Assembly (NCBI GenBank): GCA_964448935.1
Contig: CAYVBE010000248.1
Coordinates: 1 to 5,067 of the forward strand
Direction of reading: 5' to 3'
Source: CAYVBE01 sp964448935
Lineage (GTDB): Bacteria; Planctomycetota; Brocadiia; SM23-32
Length of the DNA stretch: 5,067 nt
This document shows, piece by piece, positions 1 through 5,067 of this stretch. The notes beneath the pieces are model-generated. The model had not been told where the DNA came from and searched no databases. It saw only the letters and a list, made by a program, of their open reading frames with translations. The stretch's first letter is position 1. Each line of letters opens with the position of its first letter. A program made the position numbers and the translations under genes.

Positions 1-3
1 CTT

Positions 4-24
4 CCGCCCGTCCGTCGGGGGCGG
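4..24 (-). terminator. Possible GC-rich stem-loop after the cyclase stop
   Basis: CCGCCC (4-9) and GGGCGG (19-24) form six G-C pairs around a nine-base loop, beginning seven bases after the TAA of the cyclase. No T-tract is visible in the three bases that remain before the window ends. It could be a terminator or simply a 3' stabilising stem. Confidence 0.3.
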
Positions 25-31
25 CAGGCGG

Positions 32-1378
32 TTACCGGGCATCCCCCTCCTCAGTCGCCACGCAGTTCCGCCCCCGAGCTTTGGCGCGGTACAGCGCGCG
101 GTCAGCGGCTCGCAGCAGGTCGTCGCCGCTGCGGTGCTCCGGCCCCAAATCAGCCACCCCGAAGGTGGCGGTCATCACGAATCGCTCCTGGTTGCGGCCC
201 TGGAAGACCATCTTCTCCAGCCCCGCGCGGAACCGCTCCACGCAGTGCAGCGCCTCCTCCACGGCCGTGTGCGGCAGCAGGAACCAGAACTCATCCCCCC
301 CGTAGCGCCCCGCCATGTCGTCCGCGCGGGACTTCTCCCGCACCATCTCGCCGAACCGCGCCAGCACGTCGTCCCCCACGCCGTGCCCGTACGTATCGTT
401 GACGGCCTTGAACCCGTCCAGATCGCAGAGGGAAAGGCTGAGCGGATACTCGTAGCGCCGCGCGGAGCTGACGAAGTGGCTCAATCGGGACATCAGGAAA
501 CGGCGGTTGTAGAGGCCGGTCAGCGCGTCGTGCGTCGCCTCGTAGACCAGGCGTTCCTCCACCTGTTTCTGCTGGGTCACGTCGGAGATCAGCAGCAGCA
601 CGGCGGCCAGCCCGCCCTGTCCGTTGACGATCGGCACGGCGTGGACCAGGGCCGTGAACCGGCGCTCCTCGGCGGTCACCATGTCCACCTCGCCCGCCCA
701 ATCGCTGCCCTCCAGCGCGGTCTCCACCACCTTGCCCGCAACGCCGCCCTGCTCGAACAGAGACTCCATGCCTTTCCGCGCGATATCCTCGCGCGTGCGG
801 CCGAACAGGTCCCGGAAGGCGCGGTTGGCATAGGTGGCCTTCCCGTTCACGTCCAGCACCAGCACCGCATCCAGCGCTCCGTCCATGGCGGCGCCGATCC
901 GCAGCAGCTCGTGCCGGGCCCACCAGCCCTGGCTGACGTCCCGCACAGCCGCCCAGACCTTCTGCTCGCCAGACAGTGTCAGGCCGAAGGCGGTAACCTC
1001 GGCGGGGAAAAGCGTGCCGTCTTTCTTGCGCTGCCGTCCCCGGATCACCCGCTGGTTCTGCTCCCGGCTCACCTGGCGCAGAACCCGCTCGCAGGGGGAA
1101 GGCTCGGCCGCAAGATCCGCAAAGCGCAGCCCCCTGAGTTCCTCCGGCCCGTAACCATAGAGTTCAAGCGCGGCCCCGTTCAGGTTCTCCACGCGGAACT
1201 CCTCGGCCTCCAGCAGCAGGCAGGCCCCGGGCTGGGCGGTCAGTATCTGCTCCCACGGCTCTCCGCGCCGGGCTGCGCCCCCATCCGCCTCGACCGCCGC
1301 CTCCAGGTCCTGCAAGCGTCGGCGCAGCGTGCCCACCTCCTCCAGGAGTTCTTCCTTGCTCTTTTCGGTCCCGCCCAC
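32..1378 (-). CDS. PAS-PAS-GGDEF diguanylate cyclase
   Basis: This 448-residue protein should make cyclic di-GMP from two GTP. Numbering from the chosen GTG: a charged heptad-like coiled coil at about 4-31, a first PAS domain at about 41-149 (ending AAVRDVSQ), a second PAS domain at about 157-267 (ending LLISDVTQ), the usual linker into DALTGLYNRR (284-293), CDLDGFKAVND (318-328), and GGDEF at 360-364. Metal-binding residues are expected at Asp319 and Glu363, both present. RADD at 351-354 lies at the standard distance before GGDEF and matches the RxxD product-inhibition site. The C-terminal helix with ADRALYRAK is also intact, so the enzyme is probably active. No EAL or HD-GYP domain, signal peptide or membrane segment is seen, so it is likely cytoplasmic with input through PAS. 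The PAS ligand cannot be told from sequence. GTG is chosen because GAGGAG lies nine bases upstream; the frame stays open to an ATG at 1516 but that would overlap the ATPase by 97 bases. It starts 41 nt after the ATPase stop. Confidence 0.92.
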   Translation of the reverse strand: MGGTEKSKEELLEEVGTLRRRLQDLEAAVEADGGAARRGEPWEQILTAQPGACLLLEAEEFRVENLNGAALELYGYGPEELRGLRFADLAAEPSPCERVLRQVSREQNQRVIRGRQRKKDGTLFPAEVTAFGLTLSGEQKVWAAVRDVSQGWWARHELLRIGAAMDGALDAVLVLDVNGKATYANRAFRDLFGRTREDIARKGMESLFEQGGVAGKVVETALEGSDWAGEVDMVTAEERRFTALVHAVPIVNGQGGLAAVLLLISDVTQQKQVEERLVYEATHDALTGLYNRRFLMSRLSHFVSSARRYEYPLSLSLCDLDGFKAVNDTYGHGVGDDVLARFGEMVREKSRADDMAGRYGGDEFWFLLPHTAVEEALHCVERFRAGLEKMVFQGRNQERFVMTATFGVADLGPEHRSGDDLLRAADRALYRAKARGRNCVATEEGDAR

Positions 1379-1387
1379 TCTATGTGG

Positions 1388-1393
1388 CTCCTC
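1388..1393 (-). promoter_or_regulatory. Ribosome-binding site that decides the GTG start of the cyclase
   Basis: On the minus strand GAGGAG is followed by nine bases and then GTG at 1378-1376. It sits in the 41-nt gap after the ATPase stop (TGA, 1422-1420). No other in-frame start between the stop and the coiled coil has a comparable site. This supports a 448-residue protein translated from the same transcript as the ATPase. Confidence 0.7.
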
Positions 1394-1419
1394 TGAGGCA
1401 TCGGGCAGTTCTGAAGGAG

Positions 1420-4227
1420 TCAGGCGGCCGCACTCTCCTGCGCCCGCCGCCGGCGCTTCAACGCCTTCATGCCCTCGAACACGCCCAGGTAAATGCCGGC
1501 CGACGCCAGAACGCACAGCCAGTCCACCACGCTCGGCCCCTCAAAACTCAGGAAATCGCTGATGTAGGGCGCGTAGACACCGATCAGGACCAGGACGATC
1601 GAGGCTAGTATCGAGTTCACCAGTATCTTGTTCGTCCAGAAATTGCGGTTGAATATCGTAGTGAAATCATAACGCCGCGACAGGATATTCACAAACTGAC
1701 AGAACGCGATGGTCAGGTAGCACAGCGTCGTGGCCCGCGCGTAAGGGAGCGTGCCCTGCGCCTCCCCCAGGCGCAGCCAGCCCCCCATGCCCGCCAGATG
1801 CCGCAGTTGGAACCCCAGGTAATTGGCCACCGCCAGCGCGCCGATCAGGGCGCCCAGGAAGATCACCTCTCCCCCCGTGGCCCAGCGCAGGATGTGCTCC
1901 CTGCGGCTGCGCGGCGGCCGGCTCATCAGCTCCTCGCTGGGCGGATCGAAGCACAGGAACGTCAGCGGCATGATCTCCGCCAGCAGGTCAATCGCCAGTA
2001 TCTGGATGGCCAGGATGGGGATGGCCAGGTTGCCCAGGGCCACGCCCAGCAGGCCCAGCAGCACCGCCACCAGCTCCGCCGTGTTGGTGGTCAGGCTGGC
2101 CAGCACCACCTTGCGGATATTGTTGTAGATGGTGCGGCCCTCCTCCACGGCGTTGACCAGCGTGGGAAAGCTGTCGTCCAGCAGCACTACCTCGCTGGCC
2201 TCCTTGGCCACGTCCGTGCCGGTGCGCCCCATGGCCACACCGATGTGGGCGCGCTTAAGGGCCGGGGCGTCGTTCACGCCGTCGCCGGTCACCGCCACCA
2301 CCTCGCCCAGTTCCTCCAGCAGCCGCACGATGCGCAGCTTGTCTCCGGGCTCCACGCGGCTGAAGATCAGACTGTCGTGGTGCTCCATGGTGTCTATCAG
2401 CTCGGAATCGCTTATCTGCCGCATCTCCTGCCCGGTGATCACGGGTGAGGGCTTGCCGGACTCCGACAGGCCGATCTCCATCCCCACCGCCTGCGCCGTC
2501 ACGGCGTGGTCGCCGGTCATGATGAAGGTGCGTATGTGCGCCCGATGCGCGCTCTCGACGGCTTCCCGCACGCCCTCCTTCGGCGGGTCAATCATCCCCA
2601 CCAACCCCAGGAAGACGACGTCCTTCTCCACCTCCTCCAGCACGTAGTCGCGGCCGTCCTGCTCCAGCGGCCGGTAGGCGATCGCCAGCACGCGCATGGC
2701 CTTCTCGGAGAACTCCTCGTTGACCGCCCGCGCCGCCTCCTTGTCCTCCTCGGTGATCGGCACCGCCTCGCCGTCGCGGTAGATGTACTTGCTGATGGAC
2801 AGCACGCTGTCGGTCGCGCCTTTCATGGCAAGCTGCTCGCGCTCGCCGAACTGGCGCACGCTGCTCATCCGCTTGCGCTCGGCGTCGAAGGGAAACTCGT
2901 GCAGCTCCGGGTTCTCCTGGTCCTCGTTCGGCGCGCGGGTGCCCAGCTTCGTGGACATCGTGACCAGCGCCGCCTCGGTGGGGTCGCCCACGGGGTACCA
3001 GCTCTGGTGCTCCTCGTCAGGGGGGTGAATCTCGGCGTTGGACGCCATGGTGGCGGCGTCCATCATTACCTCGATCTCCTCGATCTCCTCCTCGCTCAGC
3101 GGCTCGCCGGCCTCGCCCAGGATCTCGCCCTCCGGCTCGTAGCCGATGCCGGTCATCTCGTGGTGGCGGCCGTTGAACCACACGGCCTGCACCGTCATTT
3201 CGTTCTTCGTCAGCGTGCCGGTCTTGTCCGTGCAGATCACGTTGGTGGAGCCCAGCGTCTCCACCGATGGCAGGTTCTTGACCACCGCGTTCTTCTGCGC
3301 CAGCCGTCGGCTGGCGGTGGACAGGGCCACGGTCACCTGGGCCGGCAGCGCCTGGGGCACGCAGGCCACCGCCACGCCCAGCGCGTAGGTCATGCTGAGT
3401 AGCCAGCCCAGATCCTGCCACAGCGCGACGACGAACAGCAGCGCGCTGATCACGATCACCACGCTGGTCAGCCGCCAGGCCATCACCTCCAGCTCTTCCT
3501 GCAGGGGCGATTTTGTCTCGCCCGTCTCCTCCGTCATGGTGGCAATCTTGCCCAGCTCGGTGTCCATGCCGGTGCGCGCCACCACGCCCACGGCCGTCCC
3601 GCTGGCCACCGTGGTGCCCACGTAGACCATGTTGTCCCGGTCGGCCAGCACGCACTCCTCCCGGACGGCGTTGGTCTGCTTGTCCTGCGGCATGGACTCG
3701 CCGGTGAGGGAGAAATCGTTGGTGCGCAGGTTGAACGACTCGATCAGCCGCATGTCGGCCGGCACCTTGTCGCCCTCCTCGATAGCGACCACGTCGCCCG
3801 GCACCAGCTTCTCCTGGCTGACCTCAGTCATCTCGCCCGCCCGCATCACGCGCGCCGGCGACCTGATCAGCGCGCGCAGACGCTCCAGGATCCGCCCGGC
3901 CTTATACTCCTGCACGAACCCGATGACCGCGTTGATGGCCACGATGATGAACATGGCCGCGCCGGTTCGGACGTTGCTGGGCGAGTCCTCCACGAACCCG
4001 ATGCCGAAGCTGATGATCCCGGCGACGATCAGCACCACCACCAGCACGTCCTTGAACTGGCTGAGCAGGATCAGCCACTTCGGCACGGTCACGTCGGTGT
4101 GCAGCTCGTTGGGCCCGTGGCTTGCCAGGCGCTCCTCGGCCTTCTCGGTGGTCAGTCCGTCCTCGGAGGTTTCCAGGGCGTCGAACACCTCGCGGACCGT
4201 CATCCGGTAGTATTCCTTATCGGGCAT
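1420..4227 (-). CDS. P2-type (SERCA/PMR1-like) cation-transporting P-type ATPase, ion unknown
   Basis: This is a complete 935-residue inner-membrane pump that uses ATP to move a cation. Seen in order: an N-terminal cation-ATPase domain (about residues 5-50), M1-M2 (about 58-106), an actuator domain with TGES at 175-178, M3-M4 (about 252-303), a P-domain with DKTGT and phospho-acceptor Asp334, an N-domain with FDAERKRMS (447-455) and KGAT (469-472, where many relatives have KGAPE), TGD at 571-573, the hinge TGDGVND at 647-653, then M5-M10 (about 704-919). It ends in a basic tail. Length and order fit the P2 family. There are no N-terminal metal-binding domains and no CPC motif, which argues against a P1B heavy-metal pump. 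The M4 motif is PQALP (291-295) instead of PEGLP. M5 keeps Asn715 and Glu718, and M6 reads IDLLAE with Asp747 and Glu751. Calcium, manganese, sodium or another cation are all possible. The ATG start is supported by GGAG six bases upstream. It is the first gene of a leftward pair. Confidence 0.95.
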   Translation of the reverse strand: MPDKEYYRMTVREVFDALETSEDGLTTEKAEERLASHGPNELHTDVTVPKWLILLSQFKDVLVVVLIVAGIISFGIGFVEDSPSNVRTGAAMFIIVAINAVIGFVQEYKAGRILERLRALIRSPARVMRAGEMTEVSQEKLVPGDVVAIEEGDKVPADMRLIESFNLRTNDFSLTGESMPQDKQTNAVREECVLADRDNMVYVGTTVASGTAVGVVARTGMDTELGKIATMTEETGETKSPLQEELEVMAWRLTSVVIVISALLFVVALWQDLGWLLSMTYALGVAVACVPQALPAQVTVALSTASRRLAQKNAVVKNLPSVETLGSTNVICTDKTGTLTKNEMTVQAVWFNGRHHEMTGIGYEPEGEILGEAGEPLSEEEIEEIEVMMDAATMASNAEIHPPDEEHQSWYPVGDPTEAALVTMSTKLGTRAPNEDQENPELHEFPFDAERKRMSSVRQFGEREQLAMKGATDSVLSISKYIYRDGEAVPITEEDKEAARAVNEEFSEKAMRVLAIAYRPLEQDGRDYVLEEVEKDVVFLGLVGMIDPPKEGVREAVESAHRAHIRTFIMTGDHAVTAQAVGMEIGLSESGKPSPVITGQEMRQISDSELIDTMEHHDSLIFSRVEPGDKLRIVRLLEELGEVVAVTGDGVNDAPALKRAHIGVAMGRTGTDVAKEASEVVLLDDSFPTLVNAVEEGRTIYNNIRKVVLASLTTNTAELVAVLLGLLGVALGNLAIPILAIQILAIDLLAEIMPLTFLCFDPPSEELMSRPPRSRREHILRWATGGEVIFLGALIGALAVANYLGFQLRHLAGMGGWLRLGEAQGTLPYARATTLCYLTIAFCQFVNILSRRYDFTTIFNRNFWTNKILVNSILASIVLVLIGVYAPYISDFLSFEGPSVVDWLCVLASAGIYLGVFEGMKALKRRRRAQESAAA

Positions 4228-4233
4228 CTGCCG

Positions 4234-4237
4234 CTCC
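4234..4237 (-). promoter_or_regulatory. Ribosome-binding site of the ATPase
   Basis: On the minus strand GGAG is followed by six bases (CGGCAG) and then the ATG at 4227-4225. This favours the first Met over the in-frame Met at residue 9, which is also plausible for the protein but has no such site in front of it. Confidence 0.65.
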
Positions 4238-4248
4238 GTTGGTTTCTG

Positions 4249-4262
4249 GCTGAGTGCTCAGC
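4249..4262. promoter_or_regulatory. 14-bp inverted repeat just upstream of the ATPase ribosome-binding site
   Basis: GCTGAG and CTCAGC form perfect arms around a two-base centre (TG on the plus strand). It lies about 12 bases upstream of the GGAG site and downstream of both candidate promoters. This could be an operator for a dimeric repressor or a short hairpin in the leader. The two-base centre fits a protein-binding palindrome better than an RNA stem. The function is inferred from symmetry and position only. Confidence 0.35.
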
Positions 4263-4285
4263 GCCGCCCCCGACGCCGCATTATC

Positions 4286-4313
4286 ATTGTAGGGTTTTCT
4301 CACGCAGTTTCCA
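4286..4313 (-). promoter_or_regulatory. Weaker alternative promoter close to the ATPase
   Basis: On the minus strand TGGAAA (4313-4308, four of six -35 consensus bases) is followed by 16 bases and TACAAT (4291-4286, five of six -10 bases). A start near 4279 would give a leader of about 50 nt, a more usual length. The -35 element is poor, so it ranks below the promoter at 4519-4547; the two could act together. Confidence 0.3.
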
Positions 4314-4353
4314 GCCGCCGGTCGTCCTTTCAAACACCGGTTTGTTTCGTCAG

Positions 4354-4373
4354 AGACCCCCCGCAGGCGGTCT
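4354..4373. repeat. Imperfect hairpin in the ATPase leader
   Basis: AGACC and GGTCT arms pair over five bases. After one mismatch two more G-C pairs close a four-base loop. No T-tract follows it in the minus direction (the next bases are CTGACGAAAC), so it is not a normal intrinsic terminator. It may be a structural element of the leader. Confidence 0.3.
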
Positions 4374-4395
4374 ACGCGGTCAAATCGTTGCAATT

Positions 4396-4439
4396 CGCAC
4401 AGCGCCCTCCGCACAGCGCGCGCGCAACGCAGGCAACGC
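4396..4439. repeat. Short tandem direct repeats in the ATPase leader
   Basis: CGCACAGCGC occurs exactly at 4396-4405 and 4410-4419 (period 14). GCAACGC occurs exactly at 4424-4430 and 4433-4439 (period 9). The second set abuts repeat copy A at 4440. The arrangement could be a cluster of protein-binding sites or the debris of repeat duplication; the sequence does not decide between them. Confidence 0.45.
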
Positions 4440-4478
4440 CGAGATTGCCACGGGGCCTTGCGACCCCTCGCAATGACG
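4440..4478 (-). repeat. REP-like imperfect palindrome, copy A
   Basis: The element begins CGAGATTGCC and ends CTCGCAATGACG, the same ends as copy D and in the same orientation. The centre differs but keeps a small GGGG/CCCC stem. It lies inside the predicted ATPase leader and would be transcribed. The family type, with ATTGC/GCAAT outer arms and GTCATTGCGAG at one end, is one I recall as widespread in bacterial genomes. Confidence 0.7.
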
Positions 4479-4518
4479 CACGGAACGCTCCCCGCGCGGC
4501 GGCGTCGTGCCACGCCTA

Positions 4519-4547
4519 ACTATACTCGTTAATAGCCTACGTGTCAA
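4519..4547 (-). promoter_or_regulatory. Near-consensus sigma70-type promoter reading toward the ATPase
   Basis: On the minus strand a perfect -35 hexamer TTGACA (4547-4542) is followed by exactly 17 bases and then TATAGT (4524-4519), one mismatch from the -10 consensus. Transcription would start near 4512 and run leftward, giving a leader of about 285 nt before the ATPase ATG. No other gene lies between, so it most likely drives the ATPase-cyclase pair. Such a good match is unlikely by chance in GC-rich DNA, but function is inferred. Confidence 0.6.
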
Positions 4548-4596
4548 GGCCCGGATGATTCTCCCGGAAGCCAACCCCCCGCGCACCGCCCCCTCG

Positions 4597-4628
4597 GTCA
4601 TTGCAAGCCCGCGCCGTTCCCCCCAATT
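4597..4628 (+). repeat. Partial, degenerate REP-like copy B
   Basis: The first 24 bases match the start of copy C with four mismatches (GTCATTGCAAG against GTCATTGCGAG). Copy C begins exactly 32 bases later, so this looks like a truncated tandem duplication. The GCAATCTCG end is missing. Confidence 0.5.
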
Positions 4629-4669
4629 GTCATTGCGAGCCCGTGCCGGTCACGGGCGCGGCAATCTCG
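4629..4669 (+). repeat. REP-like imperfect palindrome, copy C
   Basis: The copy starts GTCATTGCGAG and ends GGCAATCTCG, opposite in orientation to copies A and D. Inside it GCCCGTG (4639-4645) and CACGGGC (4651-4657) form a perfect seven-pair stem with a five-base loop, flanked by outer ATTGC/GCAAT arms. It is the best-folded copy. Confidence 0.75.
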
Positions 4670-4746
4670 CCGTTCACGTCCGAAAGCCAACCGTGCACGC
4701 ACGGAAACGACGAGATTGCTTCGTCGCTATCGCTCCTCGCAATGAC
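4629..4746. mobile_element. BIME-like head-to-head pair (copies C and D)
   Basis: The 118-bp unit is bounded by a perfect 11-bp inverted repeat, GTCATTGCGAG at 4629-4639 and CTCGCAATGAC at 4736-4746. It is made of copies C and D facing each other across a 41-base spacer. Paired REPs of this layout are known as BIMEs and can be moved by a TnpA-REP (RAYT) enzyme encoded elsewhere. No transposase is in the window and no target-site duplication is evident, so mobility is an inference. Confidence 0.45.
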
Positions 4747-4747
4747 G
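4711..4747 (-). repeat. REP-like imperfect palindrome, copy D
   Basis: The copy runs from CGAGATTGC to CTCGCAATGACG with an internal TTCGTCGC and ATCGCTC stretch. From memory this is the closest of the copies to the common version of the repeat. It lies 41 bases from copy C in inverted orientation. Confidence 0.75.
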
Positions 4748-4836
4748 CACGCAGGTCCCACGTCCGGCGGAACGCGGGCGGCATGCCACGGTAAACAGGT
4801 ACTGCGGCGCCGGCCTTCGGCCCTGACGGCCCAACG

Positions 4837-4850
4837 GCGTGAGCTCACGC
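4837..4850. repeat. Perfect 14-bp palindrome
   Basis: GCGTGAGCTCACGC is its own reverse complement. It lies about 290 bp upstream of the promoter at 4519-4547 and beyond the BIME-like pair. It resembles a dimeric regulator site in form, but no gene or promoter adjoins it in the window. Confidence 0.35.
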
Positions 4851-4908
4851 GATGCCCAGTCAGGACGCCGGCTGCGGCTCGCTCTAATCGGCTGAGCGGT
4901 CTTTAGAA

Positions 4909-4959
4909 AGTCGTTTCCGGTCCACAAAGGTCCAGAAGTGCTGCGAACCGGAACGGACT
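4909..4959. repeat. 12-nt inverted repeat with 27-nt loop
   Basis: The arms at 4909-4920 (AGTCGTTTCCGG) and 4948-4959 (CCGGAACGGACT) are complementary at 10 of 12 positions, with six perfect inner pairs. GGTCCA also occurs three times, at 4919-4924, 4929-4934 and 4978-4983. Role unknown; it lies in DNA richer in A+T than the rest. Confidence 0.45.
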
Positions 4960-5020
4960 AACGTAAAACCGCTTAGTGGTCCATTCCCCGTGTCTTTAGG
5001 GGTATATTTTTGATTAGGGC

Positions 5021-5057
5021 TATGCACTTTACTCTTGTGCATACTGCATGTAGTATG
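5021..5057. repeat. Two overlapping, mutually exclusive hairpins at the window edge
   Basis: TATGCAC (5021-5027) pairs perfectly with GTGCATA (5037-5043). CATACT (5040-5045) pairs perfectly with AGTATG (5052-5057). The stems share CATA at 5040-5043, so only one can form at a time. The layout could be an attenuator-like leader for a gene beyond the right edge, or simply chance palindromes in AT-richer DNA. Confidence 0.4.
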
Positions 5058-5067
5058 GCCCCTCCAT

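Larger units (their letters stand above)
4228..4512 (-). other. Predicted long 5' leader of the ATPase-cyclase transcript
   Basis: If transcription starts at the promoter ending at 4519, the RNA carries about 285 untranslated nt. In order of transcription it contains repeat copy A (4478-4440), two sets of short direct repeats (4439-4396), a hairpin (4373-4354), an AT-rich patch with the second promoter candidate, a 14-bp inverted repeat (4262-4249) and the ribosome-binding site. I compared it by eye with the conserved cores I know for the yybP-ykoY (manganese), cobalamin and c-di-GMP riboswitches and found none. No open frame in it looks like a real protein. Confidence 0.4.
4228..5067. other. 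Gene-free upstream region rich in repeats
   Basis: This 840-bp stretch holds the ATPase leader and promoters (4228-4547), the REP-like repeats (4440-4747), a GC-rich stretch with a palindrome (4748-4880) and an AT-richer end with inverted repeats (about 4884-5067). No open frame in it has recognisable protein features or coding-like third positions. No tRNA, rRNA, CRISPR or transposase is visible. Confidence 0.75.

Noticed and set aside
134..1396. 420-codon plus-strand open frame opposite the cyclase
   Set aside because: Its His/Gln/Arg/Leu-rich product has no domain. It is the antisense shadow of a GC-biased gene.
1379..1516. N-terminal extension of the cyclase to an ATG at 1516
   Set aside because: It would overlap the ATPase by 97 bases, has no clear ribosome-binding site and encodes a non-domain, Gly/Arg-rich stretch.
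1798..3402. Long plus-strand frames opposite the ATPase (1798-2448, 2506-3402)
   Set aside because: Low-complexity products without recognisable motifs, fully overlapping a clear ATPase.
4280..4308. GATAAT at 4285-4280 as an alternative -10 box
   Set aside because: The base run 17 positions upstream (ACTGCG) is not a credible -35.
4228..4512. Known riboswitch in the ATPase leader (yybP-ykoY manganese, c-di-GMP, cobalamin)
   Set aside because: None of the conserved core sequences I know for these classes could be found by eye. A covariance-model search is still warranted.
4440..4747. CRISPR-like array from the repeated CGAGATTGC/GCAATGAC units
   Set aside because: Copies are in mixed orientation with variable centres and irregular spacing, and no cas gene is present.
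4217..4906. Several open frames of 70-100 codons in the repeat region, both strands
   Set aside because: They run through the REP-like copies and give the familiar repeat-derived peptides (for example CVIAR). No domain or start context supports them.
4986..5010. CCCC/GGGG stem followed by a T-rich run as a plus-strand terminator
   Set aside because: Only four contiguous pairs with a nine-base loop, and no plus-strand gene upstream to terminate.
4884..5042. 52-codon minus-strand frame, open to the window edge (a possible C-terminus of a gene from the right)
   Set aside because: About half its third positions are A or T, unlike the two real genes. It has no ribosome-binding site near the ATG and no recognisable motif. 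Sequence to the right would settle it.

Overview
The window is a GC-rich bacterial segment. It holds a two-gene leftward (minus-strand) operon, followed on its upstream side by about 840 bp of repeat-rich DNA without a gene. Codons in both genes end mostly in G or C, and the long plus-strand frames opposite them are shadows of that bias. The sequence does not fix a lineage. The genes are bacterial in style (Shine-Dalgarno sites, a sigma70-type promoter, a PAS-GGDEF protein), and the intergenic repeats belong to a short inverted-repeat type that I recall from many unrelated bacterial genomes.

Region 4227-1420 (minus) encodes a complete 935-residue P2-type cation-transporting ATPase. It has the full catalytic machinery (TGES, DKTGT, TGDGVND) and about ten membrane helices. 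Its cation-coordinating residues in M4 and M6 differ from the calcium-pump pattern, so the transported ion cannot be assigned. Region 1378-32 (minus) follows after 41 nt. It encodes a 448-residue cytoplasmic diguanylate cyclase with a coiled coil, two PAS domains and a GGDEF domain carrying an intact active site and RxxD inhibitory site. The likely start is a GTG behind a GAGGAG ribosome-binding site, not the longer frame that reaches back into the ATPase gene. A GC-rich stem just after its stop codon may be the end of the operon, but the window ends there.

Region 4228-5067 has no convincing gene. A near-consensus promoter (TTGACA, 17 bp, TATAGT) at 4547-4519 points at the ATPase and implies a leader of about 285 nt. 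Around it lie three full copies and one partial copy of an imperfect palindrome with GTCATTGCGAG and GCAATCTCG ends. Two of them are head-to-head, as in REP/BIME-type elements. The leader also contains short tandem direct repeats, a hairpin and a 14-bp inverted repeat just upstream of the ribosome-binding site. The last 180 bp or so are visibly richer in A+T and contain several overlapping inverted repeats of unknown role.

The genes suggest that an ion pump and a PAS-regulated c-di-GMP synthase are expressed together. No defence system, CRISPR array, transposase, tRNA or rRNA is visible. I do not see strong evidence for a new system. The points most worth checking are the altered ion site, the pump-cyclase pairing and the structured upstream region.
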